A DNA stretch of 64,000 nt from Bacillota bacterium (GTDB lineage Bacteria > Bacillota > Clostridia > Christensenellales > CAG-138): positions 15,738-79,737 of the forward strand of contig JAEWUO010000012.1 in NCBI GenBank assembly GCA_023459335.1. The letters are read 5' to 3'. Made by a program: the position numbers and the translations under genes. Positions 1 through 7,067 of this stretch are shown one piece after another (within the stretch, counting starts at the first letter, position 1; each line of letters opens with the position of its first letter). The notes under the pieces are model-generated. The model was not told the DNA's origin and made no database searches. It was given only the letters and a program-made list of their open reading frames with translations.

Positions 1-196
1 CTATTCTATCGAAAATAAAATCACCAACTTTAATATTTTTTGCTAAAACTACACCATTTGGTGTTGGAATATTGGTTTCCATAGGAATAGCCTTACCAGA
101 ACCAGCACCAGCTACAACTAACACCCTATTTTTGTCGGTTTCTACCGCCAACTTTTGATTTCTGTTCATTTGCTTATTTTTTAATATTTGATCCAT
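1..196 (-). CDS. UvrD/PcrA-like helicase, N-terminal fragment carrying an intein in Walker A (partial)
   Basis: The gene starts at ATG 196 behind AGAGGGGT and runs off the left edge, so only 65 codons are visible. The first 35 residues read like a superfamily 1 helicase: a Q-motif-like NQKLAVE followed by Walker A AGAGSGK. The expected Thr after the Lys is missing. From codon 36 (position 91) the text becomes AIPMETNIPTPNG and then IKVGDFIFD, the typical N-terminal splicing block of an intein that starts with Ala. UvrD-type helicases unwind DNA in replication and repair. The gene has its own promoter just upstream. Helicase assignment is good, the intein is very likely; its C-terminal half lies outside the window. 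Confidence 0.8.
   Translation of the reverse strand, partial: MDQILKNKQMNRNQKLAVETDKNRVLVVAGAGSGKAIPMETNIPTPNGVVLAKNIKVGDFIFDRI
89..91 (-). other. Intein N-terminal splice junction (Ala1) in helicase Walker A
   Basis: The codon after GSGK is Ala and begins an intein block A pattern (IPTPNG, KNIKVGDFIFD). The insertion falls between Lys and the expected Thr of GxGKT, a recurrent intein site in P-loop ATPases. The intein continues beyond position 1. Confidence 0.7.
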
Positions 197-229
197 TCTT
201 TTACCCCTCTTCTTATTTACCATAATATA

Positions 230-258
230 ATTATAACATATTTTTTTAAAAAAGTCAA
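230..258 (-). promoter_or_regulatory. Class A promoter for the helicase
   Basis: On the minus strand TTGACT (258-253) and TATAAT (235-230) are separated by 17 bp, followed by TATATTATGG, close to the class A tail used throughout the window. Confidence 0.8.
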
Positions 259-337
259 CAATATCAACTTATATTCATGTGAAATAATAACTAACTAACT
301 TACTAATCTTCTATATTAATTATATCCTAAGAAAAGA

Positions 338-369
338 AAAAAGTCAAGCATTTTAACACTTGACTTTTT
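338..369. terminator. Bidirectional stem-loop terminator
   Basis: AAAAAGTCAAG (338-348) pairs perfectly with CTTGACTTTTT (359-369) around a 10-nt loop. A/T tracts on both sides let it act in either direction, here ending the minus-strand tail/lysis operon. Confidence 0.8.
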
Positions 370-373
370 GAAA

Positions 374-3118
374 TTAAAAATCACTTAGTAATTTGGGGAA
401 GTAAGGTGGTGCATTTTCACCATCAATAAACATTCCACCAATACCTAATTGTCCTCTGGATTTTTGATATACTGAACCATCATCTTTATTTCCAATTATA
501 CAGTAATTATAAAAATATCCCATTTGCAAATTTCCAGTTTCTATAACAAAGCTATATTTATCACTAAATGAATGATTACTCCATTTATTTATTGGTTGAC
601 TATTATAATAATTTGTATCGGCCTCATCTATTGTCGCCGCTGATATATTGTTTTTTGTTGATGTTGATAAAAAAGGTCCATCACCTGTATCACCTACATC
701 ATTATTAAATCTTTTTATTCCTTCGGCGACAGACTGTGTAATTGTTGAATCTAATGTGCCGCCGCCTATTATACCAACAACTTTTAGAGAGGAGAAACAT
801 CTACTTCTTTCATCTGTGGAAGTTAAGATAATATTATTAATCTTCATACCCTTTTGAGCATATCTCGCCGGCTCACCACCAAAAATAACCATCATAGGTA
901 ATTCGGCTTCGCCAACACTTAATTGCCAATCTCCACTAACTGTTCTAGCCGCTTCAATTTTTTGAATATAAGAGAATGGTGTTATCTGTGGTAATGAACT
1001 AGACACATTTTCAAAATAATATGGAGAATTTGTACTACTTGGGTCTATAAAGTCAGTAAACCATTTTCCAGAACCGACCCCACTAGTTTTACATATGTGG
1101 GTTTCTTGATTATTTTGATTAAATAATCCATAACCTTCTAAAACTGGTTTACCCTCACTATTTGTTAATGGATAAGGGGTAGAAATATACGCCATTCTTG
1201 TCCCGCTTTGTGATGAATTTTTTACAGATAGATCTCCTGTTAATAAATTACCAGTAGATAATACAGTAGTTGAAATATCACTACTATTGAAGGTTGAAAA
1301 AAATACATCTATTGGAATTATATCTTGAAAATACTGCTCTGTTAATTCACTTGACTGTGGTCTAAAAATTTCAACCAATATATTATTTCTTGGTGTTGAT
1401 ACTATTTCTCTTATTATTTTTCCGTCAGTTGAGGATATTTTTTGAGATGTGTTTAATTGATTTGTTTTCTTAAATACTATTAAATTTGGATATTTACTCC
1501 AAGTGTCCTCATATAATTGATAATTTTGCTGAATACCTAAGCCTTTGTAATCAGGATCTTTATTTATTGTCGTAGTATTTTCTTTAATATTATAAAGAAC
1601 ATTTGCACCCATGTGGTTATAAGTTGCGTCATTTTCTCCTAAGTGAACAAACATTAATTCGCCGCCAATTAACAATTGAGATGGAATAAAAACTAATTTT
1701 GGTAAAATATCGTCATAATTGCCGCCATAGAGGTTTTCAAGAACTTCACTATTTTCACCATATAATATTCCTCCAGAGTAGTCGTAATATCGTTCATCAA
1801 AAAAGACGTAAATATTTTCATTACTTTTATCTGCTGTTGTTATAACATCACCATTGTTTTTAATAAGTGTCGAAATATTAATATCACTAAGGGAAATTGA
1901 TCTAGAACCATGAACACCATTAATTTTAATTTTTACGTTTTTTAAACTTACAGGCTCTTTTATAGAGAATGTTGGAGCTTCTATTTCAAACCCTACTGTT
2001 GAGCCGCCGGTCACTTGTCCAACTAAAGTAGAAACTTCACTTTTTAATTGTGAATATCCATCCCAAATATTCCAAATATTTTGCCATAAATCTCCAATTT
2101 CATTAAGCGTATCTGAAAAAATATTCATAATACCATTTGAATTCCATAATGAATTGGTTACAGCATCAAGAACATTTGCGATTACCCAAAAGTTTTTATT
2201 TAAATCTTCTATCTCTACTCTTCTTGAATACTGCGGCATTAATAAATTAATTCCATTTGTTTCAAAAAACCAACCATTTGCATAAAGAGCATCTATCAAC
2301 TCATCATATGTTAAATATGGTTTTGAAATGGATTCAATTCTATTTAAAATAAATATATATAACTGAAGAATTCTGTTTTCAAATTCTTCAGGAATTTTTG
2401 CTAAAAATTCATTTTGAAAATTGGTATATGTAGCATTTTCTATTGATTCCACGGCTTGTTGAGTGTATTTTCCAGAGTATATAATTAAATTTCCATTAAA
2501 GTCTCTAACGAAATCGACTTCATTATTTACATATTCTATCCCATAGTATTGCGAATTAATTAAAACTGGGGTTCTAAGAGGATATGCTTCATCAGAGTTA
2601 ATTCTTAGCACTTCCACATACTCATTTTTTAATTCAAACGTTTCAAATCCCGTTCCCAACATTGAATTTGTATAGTAATTTAATAAAATACAAGCATCAT
2701 CAATACCAACAACGCCGTCTCCATTAAAATCACATATCCCAACCGCTTTTAAGTCAAGTCGCCTTTGGGCATCAAGTTCAGATGCAATTATATTTGTATA
2801 ATCCATATTCAATAAGTTCATATCTTTTTCATCTGTTCTTGCGGCCGTATACTCTTGTCCAGATTTATTACTTAATGGCTTTGGATTTAAATAATTACCA
2901 CTAATTGTTCCTCTAGCGTCAGCTTTCAGAAGTTCATTTATCGAAATTTGTGGATTTGTACCTTTTGAATTTTTTATTTCATTATATTTAGTTTTAAGAG
3001 TTGCTAAAGATATATTCCACGAAATTGCTTTATTTAAAACAGAACTTATTGGGTCTCCAAACTGTTTATTTTCAGCTGGTATTTGTTGCAATAAGGCTCT
3101 TACATCAGCTATTGTCAT
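374..3118 (-). CDS. Large tail-associated protein with a dockerin-like calcium loop
   Basis: 914 aa, ATG behind GGAGGT, the last gene of the minus-strand structural and lysis operon. Residues 130-141 (DFNGDGVVGIDD) match the D-x-N-x-D...D calcium loop of dockerin/EF-hand modules, and the following ILLNYYT resembles the helix after a dockerin loop. Only one such repeat is visible where a canonical dockerin has two. The rest is rich in Ser, Thr and Asn, with no membrane segment or enzyme motif I recognise. Its size and position next to the fibre genes suggest a virion protein, perhaps a receptor-binding or baseplate-peripheral component. The function is inferred from context only. Confidence 0.55.
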   Translation of the reverse strand: MTIADVRALLQQIPAENKQFGDPISSVLNKAISWNISLATLKTKYNEIKNSKGTNPQISINELLKADARGTISGNYLNPKPLSNKSGQEYTAARTDEKDMNLLNMDYTNIIASELDAQRRLDLKAVGICDFNGDGVVGIDDACILLNYYTNSMLGTGFETFELKNEYVEVLRINSDEAYPLRTPVLINSQYYGIEYVNNEVDFVRDFNGNLIIYSGKYTQQAVESIENATYTNFQNEFLAKIPEEFENRILQLYIFILNRIESISKPYLTYDELIDALYANGWFFETNGINLLMPQYSRRVEIEDLNKNFWVIANVLDAVTNSLWNSNGIMNIFSDTLNEIGDLWQNIWNIWDGYSQLKSEVSTLVGQVTGGSTVGFEIEAPTFSIKEPVSLKNVKIKINGVHGSRSISLSDINISTLIKNNGDVITTADKSNENIYVFFDERYYDYSGGILYGENSEVLENLYGGNYDDILPKLVFIPSQLLIGGELMFVHLGENDATYNHMGANVLYNIKENTTTINKDPDYKGLGIQQNYQLYEDTWSKYPNLIVFKKTNQLNTSQKISSTDGKIIREIVSTPRNNILVEIFRPQSSELTEQYFQDIIPIDVFFSTFNSSDISTTVLSTGNLLTGDLSVKNSSQSGTRMAYISTPYPLTNSEGKPVLEGYGLFNQNNQETHICKTSGVGSGKWFTDFIDPSSTNSPYYFENVSSSLPQITPFSYIQKIEAARTVSGDWQLSVGEAELPMMVIFGGEPARYAQKGMKINNIILTSTDERSRCFSSLKVVGIIGGGTLDSTITQSVAEGIKRFNNDVGDTGDGPFLSTSTKNNISAATIDEADTNYYNSQPINKWSNHSFSDKYSFVIETGNLQMGYFYNYCIIGNKDDGSVYQKSRGQLGIGGMFIDGENAPPYFPKLLSDF

Positions 3119-3133
3119 TGTTACCTCCTATAA

Positions 3134-3163
3134 AGAGTAGAGAGACTAAACTCTCTCTACTCT
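3134..3163. repeat. 12-bp inverted repeat at the 3' end of the amidase gene
   Basis: AGAGTAGAGAGA (3134-3145) and its reverse complement (3152-3163) enclose a 6-nt loop containing the amidase stop codon. No U-tract follows in the direction of transcription, and the next ribosome binding site lies just downstream. It looks more like an mRNA-stability or translation-control hairpin than a factor-independent terminator. Confidence 0.6.
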
Positions 3164-4372
3164 TATTTGTATACGATCAATTACCTTTGTAAATACGCCG
3201 GCATATCCATCGCCATTTATCTCATTATAATTTTGTACAAATGGTAAATAAGGTCCATTTAACGTAGAAACCCTATATACAATTTTATAATTCTTATCTA
3301 TTGAATCTATTTGAATTGCATCTATCGGAGATCCATTTATACCAGCATATCCATTATTAAAATCATTAATGTTATACCCGTTAACCCAAGGTAACCATCG
3401 ACCTTGTGTTCTAACTCTATATCTAATTTCAATAGGTGATTTAATTCTTATTAAACTTATTGGTTGCCCTATTATGCCGGCATATCCGTTATCATTATCA
3501 TTTTGCATATCTGTAATTTCACCAAGCCACCTATTTTGACTATTTACTTGATAAGTTATTGATGGAATTGGACTAAAAGAGTTTTGGATATTTTCTGTTA
3601 ACTTCTCTCCTTTAGAATTGAATACATAATGTTCATTAGTTGCGGCGGCTTTTACTGCATTTGAGAAGTTAGCAAAAGCTCCAATTTGAGACCTTTCATT
3701 ATTCCACGACTTTCTAACTCTAAATAATTCATCATTCTCTGGTTGAGTGGACTTAGTAACTACAACCTCACTATAAAGATTCATATATGACTTAACTTTA
3801 TTTTTAAAATTGTTCCAATGTGGTAATATATATAATGGACACATTTTATATGGGTGCCTCATTTGATTTAGAGTATCAGTATTACCAACTTTACCATCTC
3901 TTACATTTAGCCAATGAGTGTGTGTATACAATTCGTTTATTGTTAAGTTATTGCTCACAAGTAGAGCTGCCGCCAACTTAGCCGTCAAATCTTCAGATTT
4001 TAAACTTTGAACGTCAACACTATTTCTCATAATACATTCAATTGAGATGGTCTCCATATTTCCTCTTCCATTACCGTCAGTGGCGTGCCAGCTACTTAAT
4101 TCTAGTGGTAGGTTTTGCCATATAGAAACATCATCAACATAGAAATGAACCCTAACATCTCCCATATTACCATTTACAGTAGCTCTCGTATACTGTTCGG
4201 CAGGGGTTGTTGTTGTCGCCACATTTATCCAATCAGTATTATGAATAGTTATGCCGCTTAATCTTCTTAATCCTCGACTTGGCAATTCTATATTGTTTGG
4301 ATTTGATACTGTTAATAAATACTGATTTATTTTTAAATCTTTTAATAAATATTCTTTTTGTGGTATTAACAT
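3146..4372 (-). CDS. N-acetylmuramoyl-L-alanine amidase (endolysin) with ChW-like wall-binding repeats
   Basis: 408 aa. I chose ATG 4372, 7 nt after GGAGGGGG, rather than an upstream GTG. The N-terminal half is an amidase_2 domain that cuts the MurNAc-L-Ala bond of peptidoglycan: zinc ligands are likely the His in TIHNTDW (near residue 44), the His in SWHATDG, and the HPYKMCP region. The C-terminal ~130 residues hold three repeats of the form Y-x-V...GRWLP...NGYAG...PIDAIQI, resembling clostridial hydrophobic-W (ChW) repeats that bind the cell wall. Its start overlaps the stop of the intron-split gene upstream, so the two are likely coupled. Host lysis or wall penetration is the expected role. 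Confidence 0.88.
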   Translation of the reverse strand: MLIPQKEYLLKDLKINQYLLTVSNPNNIELPSRGLRRLSGITIHNTDWINVATTTTPAEQYTRATVNGNMGDVRVHFYVDDVSIWQNLPLELSSWHATDGNGRGNMETISIECIMRNSVDVQSLKSEDLTAKLAAALLVSNNLTINELYTHTHWLNVRDGKVGNTDTLNQMRHPYKMCPLYILPHWNNFKNKVKSYMNLYSEVVVTKSTQPENDELFRVRKSWNNERSQIGAFANFSNAVKAAATNEHYVFNSKGEKLTENIQNSFSPIPSITYQVNSQNRWLGEITDMQNDNDNGYAGIIGQPISLIRIKSPIEIRYRVRTQGRWLPWVNGYNINDFNNGYAGINGSPIDAIQIDSIDKNYKIVYRVSTLNGPYLPFVQNYNEINGDGYAGVFTKVIDRIQIRVERV

Positions 4373-4373
4373 A

Positions 4374-4580
4374 TTAATGTCCCCCTCCATTATGCATGGA
4401 ATTAATTCGACACTCACTCTCTATACTTTCAACACGAGAATTTAAAGTGCAAATCTTTTCTTCAATTGATTTATTCTTTTGAATAATTAATTCTAACTCC
4501 ATTTTTGAAACTGAATTTTTTTCAAGTTTATCTAAACTTTTAGACATCGCCTGTAGATTAGATAACAATTCTTGATCTTT
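4374..4580 (-). CDS. Intron-split small lysis-region protein, exon 2 (coiled coil)
   Basis: Continuation of the exon at 6148-6255. The reading frame is open from 4580 but has no start with a ribosome binding site, as expected for a 3' exon. Joining codon 36 of exon 1 to AAA at 4580 keeps the frame and gives a protein of about 104 aa. This part (68 aa) is a charged heptad-like helix. A single N-terminal membrane helix followed by a coiled coil resembles XhlA/holin-accessory proteins of Firmicute phages; that is an analogy, not an identification. The stop overlaps the amidase start. Confidence 0.65.
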   Translation of the reverse strand, partial: KDQELLSNLQAMSKSLDKLEKNSVSKMELELIIQKNKSIEEKICTLNSRVESIESECRINSMHNGGGH

Positions 4581-4700
4581 CTTACCTTCCTGTTATGTTA
4601 TTCAATTATTCGTTAGATAATTAAAGAACTGCTTATTTAATAAGCTATAAAGGTTAACAGAATCCTCTTGAGACTATATTGCGAGCCGCATTAATGTCTC
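4581..4700 (-). ncRNA. Predicted omega-RNA scaffold region of the IStron
   Basis: For TnpB elements the guide RNA overlaps the tnpB 3' end and runs through the right end into flanking DNA. Here that is the tnpB 3' end plus the 73 nt to the exon junction; the guide would be copied from exon 2 (AAAGATCAAGAATTG...). Position is by analogy; only the location is supported by sequence. Confidence 0.45.
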
Positions 4701-5736
4701 GATCTAATTCCAAACTACAACTACACTTGTAAACTCTATCTTTTAATGTCAATTCAAGGTTTCTCTTTCCACATCTTGAACAATCCATTGAAGTATATGC
4801 TGGATTAACTTTAATGAAAATTCTTCCAAATTTCTTACATTTCCACTCTAAGGCTATTATAAACATACCTAGTGGAGCAATAATTCTTAATCTTCGACGA
4901 TTTTTATTTGACATTAAAATTTTACCATTTGTTAAATCTTCAATAGCAATATTATTTTCTATTGCTAATTGAGTAGTTGTTTGTTCTATAAAATCTTTCT
5001 TTAAATTTTCTAATCTAAAATAAGCTTTGTCAAGTTTTTCTTTCAATTTCTGATAATTGTTTGAACCTTTGGTTTTCTTGCTTAATTTAGACTTTAAAGA
5101 ATTAATTCTATAAAATTGTCTAAGAACAGTTCTTGGATAGTTTATTTTAATTCCATTTGATGTCGTCATGAAATCTTTTATTCCCCAATCAAGACCTAAT
5201 TGATTTTCTGTTTTTTCTAATGGTTCAATATTTACTTCACAAGAACCGCTAATATACCATTTTCCATAGGAGCAAGTATATCTTGGCTCTGTTATTGTTT
5301 TAATATTGTATTTGTTTAGAAATGTCATATCAATTGGACACTTTCTTCCTTTTTTAACACCAGAAAGATTAATTGTATTGTCATCATTTATTTTAATTGT
5401 TTGACTAGCAATACAGAATGATTGTTTATTTGGATTATATTTGTGAAATTTTGGCGGTCTCCCGTTCTTGTTGTAAACTCTTTTCCAAGTTTGAGAATAT
5501 TTCTTTGCAATATCATTATATATTCTTTTTGGAATATCTTCTCTAATGAATTCCTTCATTAAATCTTGAGGAGAAGAACCTTTGATGCTATATGTTCCAC
5601 ATATAATTTTTTCTCCAGAGTTTTTATATTTTTCAACAACATAATTCCACATTTCATGAGAACACTTACAGAAGTAAAATAATTTTTCTTCTTGTTCTTT
5701 GTTTGGATAGATTCTGACTTTGAATCCTATTTTCAT
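4654..5736 (-). CDS. tnpB: TnpB, RNA-guided nuclease of IS200/IS605 (IStron payload)
   Basis: 360 aa, ATG behind AAGGAGGTGAT, with its own promoter inside the intron. The C-terminal half has the RuvC-like core (GLDWGIKD, then IAIEDLTNG) and the zinc finger CSRCGKRN...CSCSLELDRDINAARN with the terminal catalytic Asp. TnpB uses a right-end transcript (omega RNA) to cut DNA matching the flank, which keeps the element in place after excision. No TnpA transposase is present, so the element is non-autonomous for transposition. The length fits intact TnpB proteins (about 360-400 aa). Confidence 0.93.
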   Translation of the reverse strand: MKIGFKVRIYPNKEQEEKLFYFCKCSHEMWNYVVEKYKNSGEKIICGTYSIKGSSPQDLMKEFIREDIPKRIYNDIAKKYSQTWKRVYNKNGRPPKFHKYNPNKQSFCIASQTIKINDDNTINLSGVKKGRKCPIDMTFLNKYNIKTITEPRYTCSYGKWYISGSCEVNIEPLEKTENQLGLDWGIKDFMTTSNGIKINYPRTVLRQFYRINSLKSKLSKKTKGSNNYQKLKEKLDKAYFRLENLKKDFIEQTTTQLAIENNIAIEDLTNGKILMSNKNRRRLRIIAPLGMFIIALEWKCKKFGRIFIKVNPAYTSMDCSRCGKRNLELTLKDRVYKCSCSLELDRDINAARNIVSRGFC

Positions 5737-5758
5737 TTATATCACCTCCTTTTAATTA

Positions 5759-5787
5759 ATTATACCACAAAATTAATTAAAAGTCAA
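5759..5787 (-). promoter_or_regulatory. Class A promoter for tnpB inside the IStron
   Basis: TTGACT (5787-5782), 17-bp spacer, TATAAT (5764-5759) on the minus strand, about 20 bp before the tnpB ribosome binding site. Confidence 0.75.
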
Positions 5788-6147
5788 TAGGTGAATGTTC
5801 TCTTAACCTCTCGGCTAAGCACAGGTCATATCACAATCTTTCTTTTAGTAATTAAAAGTTAAGATTCCCTCCGCTACCTAGACTACTAGGATACATGACC
5901 GTCGAACTTTACTCATATTACCTAAGATAACTTAGAGTCTTAGCTGCTGATTATCTCTACCTAATAATTTTTAAACATTCACACTTGAAATTTCTTTCTA
6001 TGTTGTAGTTTATTAGTCTAATAAGATTTTCCAGCAATTCAAAGGGTTTTCGACATACATTTCTGTATGAAGTGACTATTTCCTTAATTATATTAAAATA
6101 TATTAATGCAGTCTATAGCGAAACGCATATATGATAATTAAGTTCTA

Positions 6148-6255
6148 ATCATAAGATTTTTTGCCAAGTGCATTTTTGACATTGAATATTGTAACCAGCA
6201 TACCTATTAAAGTTGCTGATGTAGAAATTATTAAAGTTAGTAAATTAGTAGACAT
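6148..6255 (-). CDS. Intron-split small lysis-region protein, exon 1 (membrane helix)
   Basis: 36 codons from ATG 6255, about 10 nt after GGAGGT. It encodes one hydrophobic helix (LLTLIISTSATLIGMLVTIF) and then a short charged stretch, and stops only 1 codon after the predicted 5' splice site. Joined to exon 2 (4580-4374) it gives a membrane-anchored coiled-coil protein. The preceding 28-codon gene ends just upstream, so this is part of the lysis operon. Confidence 0.65.
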
Positions 6256-6263
6256 TAGACATT

Positions 6264-6350
6264 TTAACCTCCAATTTTCTTTTTTATATTGGATAAAGTT
6301 TCTTTAAGTTTTATTTGTGCTAATTTTAGTTTAGCAAGAAAATCATTCAT
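6264..6350 (-). CDS. 28-aa basic helical peptide
   Basis: ATG 6350 sits 2 nt after the TGA of the upstream gene (TGATAATG), and the TAA lies in the ribosome binding site of the next gene. The peptide is amphipathic and Lys-rich (FLAKLKLAQIKLKETL). Tight coupling on both sides supports real translation. No known family recognised. Confidence 0.5.
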   Translation of the reverse strand: MNDFLAKLKLAQIKLKETLSNIKKKIGG

Positions 6351-6352
6351 TA

Positions 6353-6631
6353 TCAATCACTCTCCCCTTCCTTATCGTCTACAGCAGTAGTTGTTTTTAT
6401 TGTTGGATTATCTATAACTATTGTATCCGTTTTATAAAAAATAAAGAATAGTAGAAAAATTACAATAATTGTTATACAAATCGTTCTACACATTGTTATT
6501 TTGAATTTTTCCACACTCCTTGTATTTTTTTCACTTAAATTGTCTTTAGTAATTTCAATTAAAGTATTATTGATTTTACATAAAGTTTCCAATGTTTCTT
6601 GGGCTAATTGGAGTTCTTTTTCAGTTGCCAT
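6353..6631 (-). CDS. Small single-pass membrane protein of the lysis region
   Basis: 92 aa, ATG behind a GAGGGGGG-type site. Residues ~1-45 are polar and helical, ~47-67 form one transmembrane helix (ICITIIVIFLLFFIF), and the acidic C-terminus (KEGESD) would face the other side. It lies between a holin candidate and the amidase, so a holin, antiholin or spanin-like role is possible, but no family signature is visible. Confidence 0.6.
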   Translation of the reverse strand: MATEKELQLAQETLETLCKINNTLIEITKDNLSEKNTRSVEKFKITMCRTICITIIVIFLLFFIFYKTDTIVIDNPTIKTTTAVDDKEGESD

Positions 6632-6701
6632 AAACTCACCCCCCTCTTTAAATAATGTAATTATTTGGATAGAGGTTTGTTTATTTTTTGTCTAAGTTTA
6701 T

Positions 6702-7055
6702 TTAGTCTTCTTTATCTAGATTTTTAGTATTTTTTAGTACAATGTCTTTTAATTTTCCCAATGCTTGGGTTGCATAAAAAATACTAGTTGTACCAAACAA
6801 TCCAGCAATAACCTTATTTGTTATTTCAATTTCTATATTTAAGTCTAATCTTTCTAATATTATTGGGAATAAATAAGATGCAACCGACAGACAAGTTAAC
6901 CCAACAATAAAAGAAATTAGCTTTAGTACTGTGTTTTTTAGTTTTGTCTTACTGATTTTTTCATATAATACTTTAGTATTATAATATAATCCAAATGAAA
7001 AGTTTGAAATATAGCACAAAACAAATATAACGATTGATATCAATAAAATATACAT
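6702..7055 (-). CDS. Holin candidate, membrane protein
   Basis: 117 aa with three hydrophobic stretches: near the N-terminus (ILLISIVIFVLCYI), in the middle (LISFIVGLTCLSVASYLFPIIL) and around VIAGLFGTTSIFYA, with a Lys-rich tail. Size, topology and position upstream of the amidase fit a phage holin, which forms the membrane lesion that releases the lysin. This is inference from topology and context. Confidence 0.55.
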   Translation of the reverse strand: MYILLISIVIFVLCYISNFSFGLYYNTKVLYEKISKTKLKNTVLKLISFIVGLTCLSVASYLFPIILERLDLNIEIEITNKVIAGLFGTTSIFYATQALGKLKDIVLKNTKNLDKED

Positions 7056-7067
7056 TGTATCACCTAC

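Larger units (their letters stand above)
4581..6147 (-). mobile_element. IStron: group I intron carrying TnpB
   Basis: A 1,567-bp insertion between two in-frame exon pieces. The 5' part (about 6147-5780) has group I features on the minus strand: a 5' splice site after U (TTATGAT), an AATTGCTGG block, an AATCAGCAGC block and ACGGTCATG, closely matching the gyrB intron at 24219-25116. The 3' part encodes TnpB and ends in the short segment between the tnpB stop and the exon, where the omega-RNA scaffold is expected. The inferred 3' splice site is after AAG at 4581. IStrons of this build are known from Clostridium (CdISt1). Boundaries are inferred from frame restoration and group I rules. Confidence 0.75.

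Noticed and set aside
3134..3163. Terminator after the amidase gene
   Set aside because: The hairpin is not followed by a U-tract on the transcribed strand and the next gene's ribosome binding site is immediately downstream.
4581..6147. Plain IS605 insertion rather than an IStron
   Set aside because: The 5' half carries group I intron core motifs shared with the topoisomerase intron, and the exons rejoin in frame, which a plain insertion would not explain.
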